In this document: piece by piece, positions 52,390-61,386 of the stretch | How the letters are laid out: each line of letters starts with the position of its first letter | How positions within the stretch are numbered: the first letter of the stretch is position 1 | From: Faecalicatena contorta | Lineage (GTDB): Bacteria > Bacillota > Clostridia > Lachnospirales > Lachnospiraceae | Assembly (NCBI RefSeq): GCF_003149105.1 | Contig: NZ_QGDS01000002.1 | Span: forward strand, 485,837-549,836 | DNA length: 64,000 nt | Direction: 5' to 3' | Notes under the pieces: model-generated | The model's database searches: none | The model's input: only the letters and a program-made list of their open reading frames with translations | Told to the model about the DNA's origin: nothing | Translations under genes and position numbers: made by a program

Positions 52390-52721
52390 GTAATCCGAAA
52401 ATCACCGCTTTGCAGGTGGAGCTTGCGCAGGTAGACAGCGAAATTGAAAATCTGGTGGACAGCCTAACCGGGGCAAACAATGTCCTGCTCTCCTATGTGA
52501 ATGTGAAGATAGCGGAATTGGACAGCCGCAAGCAAGCCCTTGTCAAAAAGATTGCGGATTTGACGGTTGATACCATCAGCCCGGAACAGGTACAGCAGAT
52601 TTCCGGGTCCTTGGACACATAGGAAACCGTCAGCTTTGACGATAAGCGGCGGGGATTGGGTTTGCTGGTTACTACCGTGGAAGCCACCAGTGAGAAGATG
52701 AACATTACATGGAAAATCTGA
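52390..52721 (+). pseudogene. C-terminal remnant of a large serine recombinase
   Basis: The plus-strand frame reads KITALQVELAQVDSEIENLV, the coiled-coil of Tn4451/TndX-type recombinases, then KQALVKKIADLT, ISPEQVQQISGSLDT, an in-frame TAG (52620-52622) where Trp is expected, and ETVSFDDKRRGLG ... SEKMNITWKI to a stop at 52721. Only the last part of the gene remains, with at least one nonsense change, so it is inactive. It is the scar of an integrative element. Confidence 0.7.
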
Positions 52722-52743
52722 CGGGCAATACATCGCCCGTCAG
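52718..52743 (+). terminator. Hairpin at the end of the recombinase remnant
   Basis: CTGACGGGC (52718-52726) pairs exactly with GCCCGTCAG (52735-52743), overlapping the pseudogene stop. There is no T-run. The following 52744-52953 is AT-rich with nothing recognised apart from the VanZ gene upstream region. Confidence 0.5.
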
Positions 52744-52953
52744 ACGTTACCCTGTGTAGTCCCTTGTAAACAGTACTTTTTATGGGGATAAATACTCACT
52801 TCTATACTGTTTTATATATTTATGATATAATCTGATAAATTGAAATAATAAGTAGTAATTATGAATTAAGACATACTTAAAGAAATCTCTATAAATTCCT
52901 TAAGAAGTATTATGTATTCTTAGAATAGTAGGATATCCTGCCAGGATTATTTA

Positions 52954-53601
52954 ATGAAAGGGATGAATTTAGATATTATGAACTCACTAATTAGTATTAT
53001 AATGTATATTTATCCGGTTTTATGTGTCTTTGTTCCATGTATTATTTATCAGGTGTTTTTGTATAGAAAAGGAACTAAATATGAAAAAATCATTAAAGGA
53101 AATCTTGTATGGCGGTATATTTTAATCTTCTATATTTATATGGTTATGGATGTTGTTGGAATGGGAAGCATTTGGGAAATTGGGAAATATGAGTCAATTA
53201 TACGGGTGGAAGAAATCAAGCTCATTCCTTTTCAATCAGAAGGTTTTTTGACATATATATTAAATATTATTATGCTTATGCCTCTGGGCTTTTTATTGCC
53301 GTTAATCTGGAAGAAGTATAGGACAATATTAAAAACCATAATAGCAGGTTTCTTTTTTTCATTGTCAATAGAACTAGGGCAACTGTTTAATCGCCGGTCA
53401 ACAGAAATTGATGATGTGTTGATGAATGTCTTGGGAACGATACTTGGCTTTAGTATTTGGTTAATATTTAATAAATTATTTAAATCAAAGCCAAAGGACA
53501 TTAATGTTCTTAAAGATGAACCATTAGTATATTTAGTTTTATCAGTTTTAGGAACCTTTTTGTTATACAATTGGCGGTGGCTTCTAACCTTTGCGCAGTA
53601 A
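52954..53601 (+). CDS. VanZ-like family membrane protein
   Basis: A 215-residue protein with five or so spans. The VanZ core is seen as LNIIMLMPLGFLLPLIWKKY then IELGQLFNRRSTEIDDVLMN and NVLGTILGFSIWLI. VanZ-like proteins include the teicoplanin-resistance factor and many without known function. Start ATG at 52954 is reasonable, though an in-frame ATG at 52963 also fits. Base composition is more AT-rich than the housekeeping part, in line with the accessory setting. Confidence 0.85.
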   Translation: MKGMNLDIMNSLISIIMYIYPVLCVFVPCIIYQVFLYRKGTKYEKIIKGNLVWRYILIFYIYMVMDVVGMGSIWEIGKYESIIRVEEIKLIPFQSEGFLTYILNIIMLMPLGFLLPLIWKKYRTILKTIIAGFFFSLSIELGQLFNRRSTEIDDVLMNVLGTILGFSIWLIFNKLFKSKPKDINVLKDEPLVYLVLSVLGTFLLYNWRWLLTFAQ

Positions 53602-53720
53602 CTTCTGATTTATTTTATATAAATAGTATTCATACTTATAGCACCTGACACTTATTGTAAGAAAAGATGAAATTAAATTGGGAATCCGGACAAATAAGAA
53701 TTTACGGAGGCGATAGCATA

Positions 53721-54482
53721 ATGGAGCTTATAAGAATAACACATAATAATCTTGAACAGGAGCATATCTGTTGTGCTATAGCAAACAATAAAGATAGTCA
53801 AGTAATGTCTAAAAAAGCCTGGTTAAAAGAAAGGTTTGATGAAGGCCTTGTATTCTTAAAATGTAATGTGCGAGGGAAATGTTTTATTGAGTATGTCCCC
53901 GCCGAACACGCTTGGATACCGATTGAAGCAAATGGATATATGTATATTAACTGTTTGTGGGTATCCGGACAATTCAAAGGGCATGGCTACTCAAATCTTT
54001 TGCTGGACGAATGTATAAAAGACAGCAGAGCCAAAGGTAAAAAAGGACTTGTTATCTTATCTTCAAAAAAGAAAATGGGATTTCTTTCAGATTTTAAATA
54101 TATGAAATATAAAGGTTTTGAAACTGTTGATATGGCAAGCCCGTATTTTGAGCTAATGTATCTGCCATTTGAAAAAAATGCCGTGAAACCCTGCTTCAAA
54201 TATTCTGTGAAAGAAACAGCCCACCGGGATATGCAGGACAGCTTTACATTATACTTTACCAGTCAGTGCCCTTTTACGGCAAAGTATGTACCGCTTCTTG
54301 AAAAAATGGCAAAAGAAAGAAATGTTGATTTTCATGCAGTTCATATTCAAACAAGAGAACAAGCCCAAAATGTACCCACTCCATTTACAACATTTTCTCT
54401 GTTTTATAATGGTGAGTTTATAACCCATGAAATACTATCAGAAAAGAAATTTGAGAAAATCCTTGCAAGTAAAGGCCTATAA
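53721..54482 (+). CDS. GNAT acetyltransferase with YoaP-type thioredoxin-like tail
   Basis: About 253 residues from the ATG at 53721, with GGAGG 10 bases upstream. The first ~150 residues are a GNAT fold (NCLWVSGQFKGHGYSNLLLD, KGKKGLVILSSKKKMGFLSD); the C-terminal ~90 contain a thioredoxin-like part with CPFTAKYVPLLEKMAKER after a TLYFTSQ strand, where a single Cys stands in place of a CxxC pair. This is the YoaP-like architecture. Function unknown. Confidence 0.8.
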   Translation: MELIRITHNNLEQEHICCAIANNKDSQVMSKKAWLKERFDEGLVFLKCNVRGKCFIEYVPAEHAWIPIEANGYMYINCLWVSGQFKGHGYSNLLLDECIKDSRAKGKKGLVILSSKKKMGFLSDFKYMKYKGFETVDMASPYFELMYLPFEKNAVKPCFKYSVKETAHRDMQDSFTLYFTSQCPFTAKYVPLLEKMAKERNVDFHAVHIQTREQAQNVPTPFTTFSLFYNGEFITHEILSEKKFEKILASKGL

Positions 54483-54709
54483 AATTTGATTCAAGTATAG
54501 GAATAGACCCACCTAAATGAAAAAATAAACCTGCTCTCAAAGGTAGTCTAAATGTGAGGATGAAGAAAGTGCAGCGTCGTAACCCCTTTTGCAGTTGCTG
54601 CAAGCAGTGTGCCTCCTGACTAATCAAATGACAGCAAGTAAAATCAAGCAGTGATTTCGCTATTTCTTTATAATAAATGTAGGGTGGTTGAAACGGGGTG
54701 AACGGACGA

Positions 54710-55708
54710 ATGTACGAGTGGCACAAACAAATTCAGGTAATCGTTGATGAGATTGACAGATGTATTATAAATTACAATGATGAAGCCTTGACGCTTCGCT
54801 TTCTTTCCCACAAGCTGGGTTACTCTGAATTTCATACAACAAGAAAATTCAAAGAAATATCGGGTATGCAGTTTAGAGATTATTTGCGGCATAGAAAGTT
54901 AGCTTTTGCATTAAAAGAGGTTAGGGATAGTGATAAGAGTCTTTTGGACATTGCTTTTGATTATGGCTTTTCGTCACATGAGGCTTTTACCAGGGCTTTC
55001 AAAGGGACATATGGCGTAACGCCAAGTGAGTATCGGAAAAATCCTAAACCTGTCGTTCTCCGTACAAAAATCAGCCCTTTTGACCGCTACTTTTTAGGAT
55101 TGGGAGAGATTGGTATGATTAAATCTACAGACGGTGTAAAAAATTATTTTGTAACCATACCTGCACACAAATTTTTACACATTAAAAACTATGAGAGTAA
55201 CGGATATTGGGATTTTTGGCAAAAGCAAAACCTTATTCCAGGGCAAGACCAAGAAACAATTTGCGGTTTGCTTGACAGTATCAAGGGCAAATTGGACGAT
55301 GACGGCGGAAACGAAGCTAATTGCGGAAGTGGTCAGATTATGGCATATATGAATGACCCGAACGGTAGACTTTGTGATTGGGGTATTCCTCGCACAGAAT
55401 GTTGGGGTGTACGGCTTCCTTTCGATTATGACGGGGAAGTGCCGCCGCAAATGCTTATAGTTGATATTCCTGAAACCCAGTACATTGTTTTTGAACATGG
55501 AACATTTGATTATGAACAGGAAAATTGTAGCGTAGAAGAAAAAATTGAAACGGCAATGGCAGCTTTTGATTACTCTGGCAATGGTTACTGTCTTGATACT
55601 TCCCCTGGTAGAATAATGTACTTTTATTATAATCCCGAACAGTATTTTAAGTATATCAGACCAGTACAAAAGTTAGATAAAATTGACGATACACCCAACG
55701 GTAAATAA
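54710..55708 (+). CDS. AraC-family regulator with GyrI-like effector domain
   Basis: About 332 residues from the ATG at 54710; a GTG at 54698 is possible. The DNA-binding domain is N-terminal: LTLRFLSHKLGYSEFHTTRK and LLDIAFDYGFSSHEAFTRAF, then TYGVTPSEYRKNP. From about residue 130 there is a C-terminal ligand-binding region of the type seen in AraC-GyrI fusions. Such regulators often sit in mobile or resistance islands, as here. The target is unknown. Confidence 0.85.
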   Translation: MYEWHKQIQVIVDEIDRCIINYNDEALTLRFLSHKLGYSEFHTTRKFKEISGMQFRDYLRHRKLAFALKEVRDSDKSLLDIAFDYGFSSHEAFTRAFKGTYGVTPSEYRKNPKPVVLRTKISPFDRYFLGLGEIGMIKSTDGVKNYFVTIPAHKFLHIKNYESNGYWDFWQKQNLIPGQDQETICGLLDSIKGKLDDDGGNEANCGSGQIMAYMNDPNGRLCDWGIPRTECWGVRLPFDYDGEVPPQMLIVDIPETQYIVFEHGTFDYEQENCSVEEKIETAMAAFDYSGNGYCLDTSPGRIMYFYYNPEQYFKYIRPVQKLDKIDDTPNGK

Positions 55709-55768
55709 AAAACGTTGTTGCGACGGCTGGGCAGCTATGCGCCAAAAGATAATATAACGGGCAAAATG

Positions 55769-55817
55769 GCGGTTTTGAAATCAGATTGATAATCAAAGCC
55801 GCTGTTTTCTTTTTTTA
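55769..55817 (+). terminator. Terminator after the AraC gene
   Basis: GCGGTTTTGA (55769-55778) pairs with TCAAAGCCGC (55793-55802), followed by TGTTTTCTTTTTTT. Confidence 0.85.
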
Positions 55818-56032
55818 AAAATAGGTTTTCAGAGAGTGTATTAAAATCGCCCATTAATATAAGCGGTAAATCCCCATTTAAATATTGAATTGAGAGCCTA
55901 AGTAAGGTGATAAGAACAGTTGTTTTCCTGTGCTAGACTGTGGTATACTGTATGCTGTGTAAATAAATATAAGAATGCCGGGGTTTTTCAGTAAAACGGC
56001 AGTAAAATAGAAATAACTGAGGTTTATAAAGG
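55818..56032 (+). other. Gap before the methyltransferase gene
   Basis: With 55709-55817 this makes a 324-base gene-free stretch. The part after the terminator is AT-rich; 55920-55965 has several TATACTG-like words but no convincing pair of promoter boxes. Nothing else seen. Confidence 0.4.
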
Positions 56033-56818
56033 ATGAAAGATTATAAGGAATCCAATGCATATGGCAGTTTCGCGGCTGTGTATGATACATTCATGGATAA
56101 TATTCCCTATGGAAAATGGGGAGTATATCTGCATGGGCTTTTAAAAGAATATGGTATTGAAGATGGCCTGGTTTTGGATTTGGGCTGTGGGACAGGCTCC
56201 ATGACGGAATTACTGGCTTCTCTGGGATATGATATGATTGGAGTGGACAGCTCCGGGGATATGCTGGAGATTGCTTTAGAGAAAAAAGAAAAGTCCGGGT
56301 ATGATATTTTATATCTGCAGCAGGATATGAGAGAGTTTGAACTATATGGGACAGTACGGGCAATTGTCAGTATCTGTGACTCCCTGAATTATATTACAGA
56401 GCCGGAAGAGCTGCAGCAGGTGTTTCATTGGGTAAATAATTATTTAGATATGGACGGGGTTTTTATTTTTGATTTTAACACAGAATATAAGTACCGGGAG
56501 ATTCTGGGAGACCGTACCATTGCCGAAAACAGGGAAGATTGCAGTTTTATCTGGGATAATTATTACTATGAAGAAGAGCGGATTAACGAGTATGAGCTGA
56601 GTCTTTTTATAAAAGATGAAAAGTTGGCTTGTGACGGCGGGGAAATATATCGGAAATATCAGGAGACGCATTTCCAGCGGGGATATACTCTTGCAGAAAT
56701 GAAGGAACTGGTACAGTCGGCAGGAATGCGCTTTTTTGCGGCGTATGATGCATTTACCAGGGAAGAACCTTCTGATACGAGTGAAAGAATCTATGTGATA
56801 GCGGGAAAAGGAGAATAA
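56033..56818 (+). CDS. Class I SAM-dependent methyltransferase
   Basis: A 261-residue protein with the Rossmann methyltransferase motifs: VLDLGCGTGSMTELLASLGY (motif I) near residue 47, GVDSSGDMLEIA (motif II), and VSICDSLNYITEPEELQQVF. The acceptor cannot be told. The gene ends 2 bases before hslO, so they are co-transcribed; this pairing is common in Lachnospiraceae but its meaning is unknown. Confidence 0.88.
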   Translation: MKDYKESNAYGSFAAVYDTFMDNIPYGKWGVYLHGLLKEYGIEDGLVLDLGCGTGSMTELLASLGYDMIGVDSSGDMLEIALEKKEKSGYDILYLQQDMREFELYGTVRAIVSICDSLNYITEPEELQQVFHWVNNYLDMDGVFIFDFNTEYKYREILGDRTIAENREDCSFIWDNYYYEEERINEYELSLFIKDEKLACDGGEIYRKYQETHFQRGYTLAEMKELVQSAGMRFFAAYDAFTREEPSDTSERIYVIAGKGE

Positions 56819-56820
56819 TT

Positions 56821-57696
56821 ATGGCAGATTATATTGTAAGAGCAACGGCGGCGAATACACAGATTCGTGCATTTGCGGCGATAACAACGGAGCTTGTGGA
56901 GCAGGCGAGACAGCACCATGAAACAAGTCCGGTGGCTACAGCGGCGTTGGGCCGGTTGCTGACTGGAGGAGTAATGATGGGCAGCATGATGAAGAATCCC
57001 CAGGATTGTCTGACACTGCAGGTGAAGTGCGGGGGGCCTATTGGAGGCTTGACGGTAACTTCCGACAGTCAGGGAAATGTAAAGGGATATGTAAATAATC
57101 CGAATGTCATCCTTCCTCCGAAAAATGGAAAGCTGGATGTGGGCGGCGCCCTTGGTCCGGGCTTTTTAAATGTTATAAAAGACATGGGACTGAAAGAGCC
57201 TTACTCCGGGCAGACAATTTTGCAGACAGGAGAGATTGCCGAGGATCTCACATACTATTTTGCTACATCTGAGCAGGTGCCTTCTTCAGTAGGGCTTGGA
57301 GTCCTGATGGAGAAAAATAATACGGTCAGATGTGCGGGCGGCTTTATTGTACAGGTTATGCCTTTTATTGAAGATGAGGTGCTGGATAAGCTGGAGGATA
57401 ATATTCAGAAAATCCAGTCTGTGACTGCCATGCTGGATAATGGTCATAGTGCGGAAGAAATGCTTGGACAGGTTTTAGAAGGGCTGGATGTAGAGGTTGT
57501 TGATACATTTCCTGTACAATTTTCCTGCAACTGTTCCAAAGATCGTATTGAGAAAGTAATAATCAGCATTGGGAAGAAAGATATCCAGTCTATGATTGAT
57601 GATGGAGAGGATATTGAAGTGAAGTGCCATTTTTGTAATACCGCGTATCAGTATAGTGTAGACGAATTAAAGGAGCTTTTAAAAAGGAGCAGGTAA
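56821..57696 (+). CDS. hslO: Redox-activated chaperone Hsp33
   Basis: A 291-residue protein of normal length. N-terminal DYIVRATAANTQIRAFAAIT, GPIGGLTVTSDSQGNVKGYV, and the zinc-switch cysteines at the C-terminus in FSCNCSKDR and VKCHFCNTAY (CxC and CxxC). On oxidation the zinc is lost and the chaperone turns on, holding unfolded proteins during oxidative stress. Linked to the methyltransferase and nadE genes. Confidence 0.95.
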   Translation: MADYIVRATAANTQIRAFAAITTELVEQARQHHETSPVATAALGRLLTGGVMMGSMMKNPQDCLTLQVKCGGPIGGLTVTSDSQGNVKGYVNNPNVILPPKNGKLDVGGALGPGFLNVIKDMGLKEPYSGQTILQTGEIAEDLTYYFATSEQVPSSVGLGVLMEKNNTVRCAGGFIVQVMPFIEDEVLDKLEDNIQKIQSVTAMLDNGHSAEEMLGQVLEGLDVEVVDTFPVQFSCNCSKDRIEKVIISIGKKDIQSMIDDGEDIEVKCHFCNTAYQYSVDELKELLKRSR

Positions 57697-57710
57697 GTAG
57701 GAGGGCGGAT

Positions 57711-59645
57711 ATGAAACAGGGATTTATAAAGGTTGCGGCGGCCACACCAGATATACGGGTCGCAGATGTGGAGTATAATACAGAAAAAATCTGCGAGGGG
57801 ATTGCGGCAGCGGTATCAGAGCAGGCAAAAATCGTAGTATTTCCTGAATTATGTATTACCGGGTATACCTGCGGCGATTTGTTTACTCAGGAAGTACTGT
57901 TAAAAGAGGCAAGAACAGCGCTTTACCGGATTGCTGCTTTTACAGAGGATAAAGATATTCTGGTATTTGTGGGGGTCCCAATCAGTGTGGATGGGGAATT
58001 GTACAATGTAGCTGCGGCGCTGAACCGGGGAGAGGTGCTTGGTCTGACAACGAAAACTTTCCTGCCGAATTATGGTGAGTTTTATGAGATGCGTCAGTTC
58101 ACCCCAGGGCCAAAGACGGCAAGGGAGATTTTGTTTGAAGGAAACCGCATTCCTTTTGGACCGCAGATTTTGTTTCAGGCGGCTGGAATGGAGGAGCTGG
58201 TTGTATCTGCTGAAATCTGTGAGGATGTATGGTCCCCTATTCCGCCTAGTATCCGATCAGCTATGGAGGGAGCAGTAATTATAGTGAACTGCTCTGCCAG
58301 TGATGAGACGATTGGAAAAGACCACTACCGCAGAGAACTGATTCAGGGACAGTCTGCACGTCTGATAGCAGGATATGTATATGCCAATGCAGGAGAAGGG
58401 GAATCTACCACAGACCTTGTATTCGGCGGACATAACCTGATTACGGAAAATGGGGCTGTTTTGAAGGAAGCGGAAAGGTTCAGAAACGATATTATTTATT
58501 CTGAAATAGATATATACAAGCTTCTTGGAGAAAGACGCAAGAATACAACATTCAAAATATTAGATGAACGTTGTCTTATAAGGGTTTCTTTTCATGTGGA
58601 AATAGAGAAAACAACATTGAGCAGACAGTTTCCGAAACATCCTTTTGTTCCGGCCAACGAGAGCGAGAGGGAGAGAAGGTGTGAAGAAATTTTTACAATT
58701 CAGGCAATGGGTCTGAAAAAACGTTTGGCACATACCCAGGCAAAGAGTGCAGTTGTGGGAATTTCCGGGGGCTTAGACTCCACGTTAGCCCTGTTGGTGA
58801 CGGCGAGAGCATTTGATATGCTGGGATGGGATAAGAAGAGAATCATAGCGGTGACAATGCCTTGTTTTGGCACTACAGACCGGACTTATCAGAATGCTTG
58901 TAAAATGACAGTACAATTGGGGGCACAGCTTCGTGAAGTGCAGATTGCCGAAGCAGTCCGGGTTCATTTCCGGGACATCGGGCATGACCCTGAAGATCAT
59001 AGTGTGACCTATGAAAATGCCCAGGCGAGGGAGCGGACTCAGGTGTTGATGGATATCGCCAATGAAACCAACGGAATGGTAATAGGAACCGGCGACATGT
59101 CTGAGTTAGCACTGGGCTGGGCAACTTATAACGGTGATCACATGTCTATGTATGGAGTCAACGCATCTGTGCCTAAAACACTGGTCCGCCACCTTGTGAA
59201 GTATGCGGCAGATGCAACGAAAGATGAAAATCTGAAGACAGTACTGTATGATGTACTGGATACACCAGTCAGTCCTGAGCTGCTTCCCCCGAAAGACGGG
59301 AATATTGCACAGAAAACAGAGGATTTGGTCGGGCCTTATGAGCTCCATGATTTCTACCTGTATTACATGGTACGGTTTGGTTATGAGCCGAGTAAAATTT
59401 ACCGGCTGGCACTGGAAACTTTCGAGGATAGTTATGATTCCGCTACCATTTTGAAATGGCTGCAAACGTTCCTCCGCAGGTTCTTCTCCCAGCAGTTTAA
59501 ACGTTCCTGCCTGCCGGATGGACCTAAAGTGGGTACAGTAGCGCTTTCGCCCAGAGGGGACTGGAGAATGCCAAGCGATGCCTGCGTAGGCTCATGGATG
59601 AAAGAACTGGCCGAAAGTGATTGGCGAGGTACTGCACGAGCCTAG
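57711..59645 (+). CDS. nadE: Glutamine-dependent NAD+ synthetase, 3' end rewritten by a repeat
   Basis: A 644-residue protein: N-terminal nitrilase-type glutaminase with Glu46 (VFPELCITGYTCG), a Lys in TTKTFLPNYGEFYEMR and Cys in AEICEDVWSPIPPS; C-terminal synthetase with VGISGGLDSTLALLV (PP-loop) and GTGDMSELALGWATY. It amidates deamido-NAD with glutamine nitrogen. Its last residues (SDWRGTARA) and its TAG stop lie inside an 88-bp direct repeat, so the natural C-terminus was probably replaced. The ATG has TAGGAGGGCGG upstream. Confidence 0.95.
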   Translation: MKQGFIKVAAATPDIRVADVEYNTEKICEGIAAAVSEQAKIVVFPELCITGYTCGDLFTQEVLLKEARTALYRIAAFTEDKDILVFVGVPISVDGELYNVAAALNRGEVLGLTTKTFLPNYGEFYEMRQFTPGPKTAREILFEGNRIPFGPQILFQAAGMEELVVSAEICEDVWSPIPPSIRSAMEGAVIIVNCSASDETIGKDHYRRELIQGQSARLIAGYVYANAGEGESTTDLVFGGHNLITENGAVLKEAERFRNDIIYSEIDIYKLLGERRKNTTFKILDERCLIRVSFHVEIEKTTLSRQFPKHPFVPANESERERRCEEIFTIQAMGLKKRLAHTQAKSAVVGISGGLDSTLALLVTARAFDMLGWDKKRIIAVTMPCFGTTDRTYQNACKMTVQLGAQLREVQIAEAVRVHFRDIGHDPEDHSVTYENAQARERTQVLMDIANETNGMVIGTGDMSELALGWATYNGDHMSMYGVNASVPKTLVRHLVKYAADATKDENLKTVLYDVLDTPVSPELLPPKDGNIAQKTEDLVGPYELHDFYLYYMVRFGYEPSKIYRLALETFEDSYDSATILKWLQTFLRRFFSQQFKRSCLPDGPKVGTVALSPRGDWRMPSDACVGSWMKELAESDWRGTARA

Positions 59646-59797
59646 CACGAGGCCGTTCCTTGAGATTAGCAAGGTATTATCGAGCTTAGCGAAAGGGACT
59701 TCCTTAAAAAAGTGATTGGCGAGGTACTGCACGAGCCTGGCACGAGGCCGTTCCTTGAGATTAGCAAGGTATTATCGAGCTTAGCGAAAGGGACTTC
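59615..59797 (+). repeat. Two direct copies of an 88-bp repeat at the nadE 3' end
   Basis: 59615-59702 and 59710-59797 (period 95) are identical but for one base seen: CCTAGC in the first against CCTGGC in the second, around 59644. The unit contains TTAGCAAGGTATTATCGAGC and GCGAAAGGGACTTC with several internal inverted words (CGAGCTTAGC/GATTAGCAAG). The first copy codes for the end of NadE. Confidence 0.85.
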
Positions 59798-59832
59798 GTT
59801 ATAAAATGTATAGAAGTATGGGAGGTTTTTAG

Positions 59833-60852
59833 ATGAAGCTGATTAGGACAGAAGAGGCGGAAGGTTGTGTTTTGTGTCATGACGTCACACAAATCATTCC
59901 GGGAGTAACAAAAGATGCAGTATTCAGAAAAGGGCATATCGTAAGGAAAGAGGATATACCTGTGCTGTTATCAGTGGGAAAAGAACATCTATATGTGTGG
60001 GAAAATCAGGAGGGGATGCTTCACGAGAATGATGCTGCCGAAGTGCTCCGCCAGGTGTGCCAGGGGGATTATATGGAACCTTCGGAAGTCAAAGAAGGGA
60101 AAATAGAGCTGACGGCATCCTGTGACGGATTACTGAAGGTAGACAAGAAGAAACTAAACCGGGTCAATGCTATGGGGCAGATTGTGATTGCTTCCAGGCA
60201 TGGAAATTTTTCCGTGAAAAAGGGAGATAAAATTGCAGGCATGAGAGTGGTTCCTCTTGTGATTGAAGAGGAGAAGATGAACTGGGTTACTCAGGTCTGT
60301 GGAGACAAGCCGATTTTTCAAATACTGCCTTTCCGGAAAATGAAAGCAGGAATTGTGACTACTGGAAGTGAAGTATACTATGGAAGAATCCAGGACAAAT
60401 TTACGCCGGTGGTGGTAAATAAACTTGAAGAATATGGAATTGAAGTCCTTGGGAATACACTCTGTAATGATGATTCTGAAATGGTCACAGGAGCCATTCA
60501 GGATTGGCTGGAACAGGGGGCCGATATGGTACTGTGCACCGGAGGGATGAGCGTAGACCCGGATGACAGGACTCCCCTTTCTATCCGCATGTCTTCAGAT
60601 GAGGTTATCACCTATGGGGCTCCGGTTCTTCCAGGCGCCATGTTCATGCTTGCCTATTCCGGTGAGGTTCCGATTATGGGGCTTCCGGGCTGTGTGATGT
60701 ATTCAAAACGGACCATATTTGATCTAATGCTGCCAAGGTTAGCTGCGGGAGAAAGACTGAAGGAAGAAGACTTTACAGTGTTGGGAGAAGGGGGACTATG
60801 CCTGTCATGTCCACAGTGTACATTCCCCAATTGTGGATTTGGAAAAGCATAA
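59833..60852 (+). CDS. Molybdopterin-binding-domain protein with Cys-rich tail
   Basis: A 339-residue protein. The N-terminal 150 residues resemble the MoeA-like linker and beta domains; from about 175 there is a MoCF_biosynth domain (AGIVTTGSEVYYGRIQDKFT, DMVLCTGGMSVDPDDRTPL, VPIMGLPGCVMYSKRTIFDL). The last residues, CLSCPQCTFPNCGFGKA, form a CxxCxxC...C cluster that could bind a metal or an iron-sulfur centre. In clostridia it goes with molybdenum hydroxylase genes such as the xanthine dehydrogenase downstream, and may load or select their cofactor. Confidence 0.8.
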   Translation: MKLIRTEEAEGCVLCHDVTQIIPGVTKDAVFRKGHIVRKEDIPVLLSVGKEHLYVWENQEGMLHENDAAEVLRQVCQGDYMEPSEVKEGKIELTASCDGLLKVDKKKLNRVNAMGQIVIASRHGNFSVKKGDKIAGMRVVPLVIEEEKMNWVTQVCGDKPIFQILPFRKMKAGIVTTGSEVYYGRIQDKFTPVVVNKLEEYGIEVLGNTLCNDDSEMVTGAIQDWLEQGADMVLCTGGMSVDPDDRTPLSIRMSSDEVITYGAPVLPGAMFMLAYSGEVPIMGLPGCVMYSKRTIFDLMLPRLAAGERLKEEDFTVLGEGGLCLSCPQCTFPNCGFGKA

Positions 60853-60900
60853 TTAATATTGCATGCTTACCCTCTGGACGAAAGGAAGGAGGGTGCCAAT

Positions 60901-61275
60901 GTGATTACATATTCTGATTTGATTCAGTTCTGTATATGCTTGGCGATTCCATGCAGTCACCAAAAGTTTGATACAATGAGGAAAATCAATGAGATGAATA
61001 AAGTATATGAATTTGAAGCGGAAATTAAGAAGGTTCCTGATATGGATGGAGCATATGTGGAAATGCCATTTGATTTGCGGAAAGAGTTTGGAAAAGGCAG
61101 AGTGAAAGTTCACGCCACATTTGACGGAGTGGGATATGACGGAAGCATTGTAAATATGGGAGTTAAGAATAACGATGGAAGTATCTGTTATATCATAGGT
61201 CTTCGAAAGGATATTCGTGCCAAAATTGGAAAACAGCCGGGGGACAAAGTGAAGATTATCCTTGAGGAACGATAA
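60901..61275 (+). CDS. DUF1905 domain protein, apparently fused to a toxin-like leader
   Basis: About 124 residues from GTG 60901, which has AAGGAGGGTGCCAAT upstream; ATG starts at 60976 or 60994 would give the plain DUF1905 size of about 95 residues but have poor ribosome sites. The first 15 residues ([15 protein letters not shown]) match the start of the small hydrophobic holin-like toxin peptides of Lachnospiraceae, then the frame continues without a stop into DUF1905 ([40 protein letters not shown]). DUF1905 is a small beta-barrel of unknown function. Confidence 0.7.
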   Translation: MITYSDLIQFCICLAIPCSHQKFDTMRKINEMNKVYEFEAEIKKVPDMDGAYVEMPFDLRKEFGKGRVKVHATFDGVGYDGSIVNMGVKNNDGSICYIIGLRKDIRAKIGKQPGDKVKIILEER

Positions 61276-61386
61276 ATTGCAGTTCAGTTTTGAGTTGGAT
61301 TTTACTTTGTCTGAATTGAATTAAATATTGACAGTAAAATTTGAAGATGTTAGGATAATACATAGATAAAGAATACAAAAATTGAA

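Noticed and set aside
52366..52480. N-terminal half of a minus-strand frame over the mobile scar
   Set aside because: It is the antisense of the recombinase remnant and not a real protein start.
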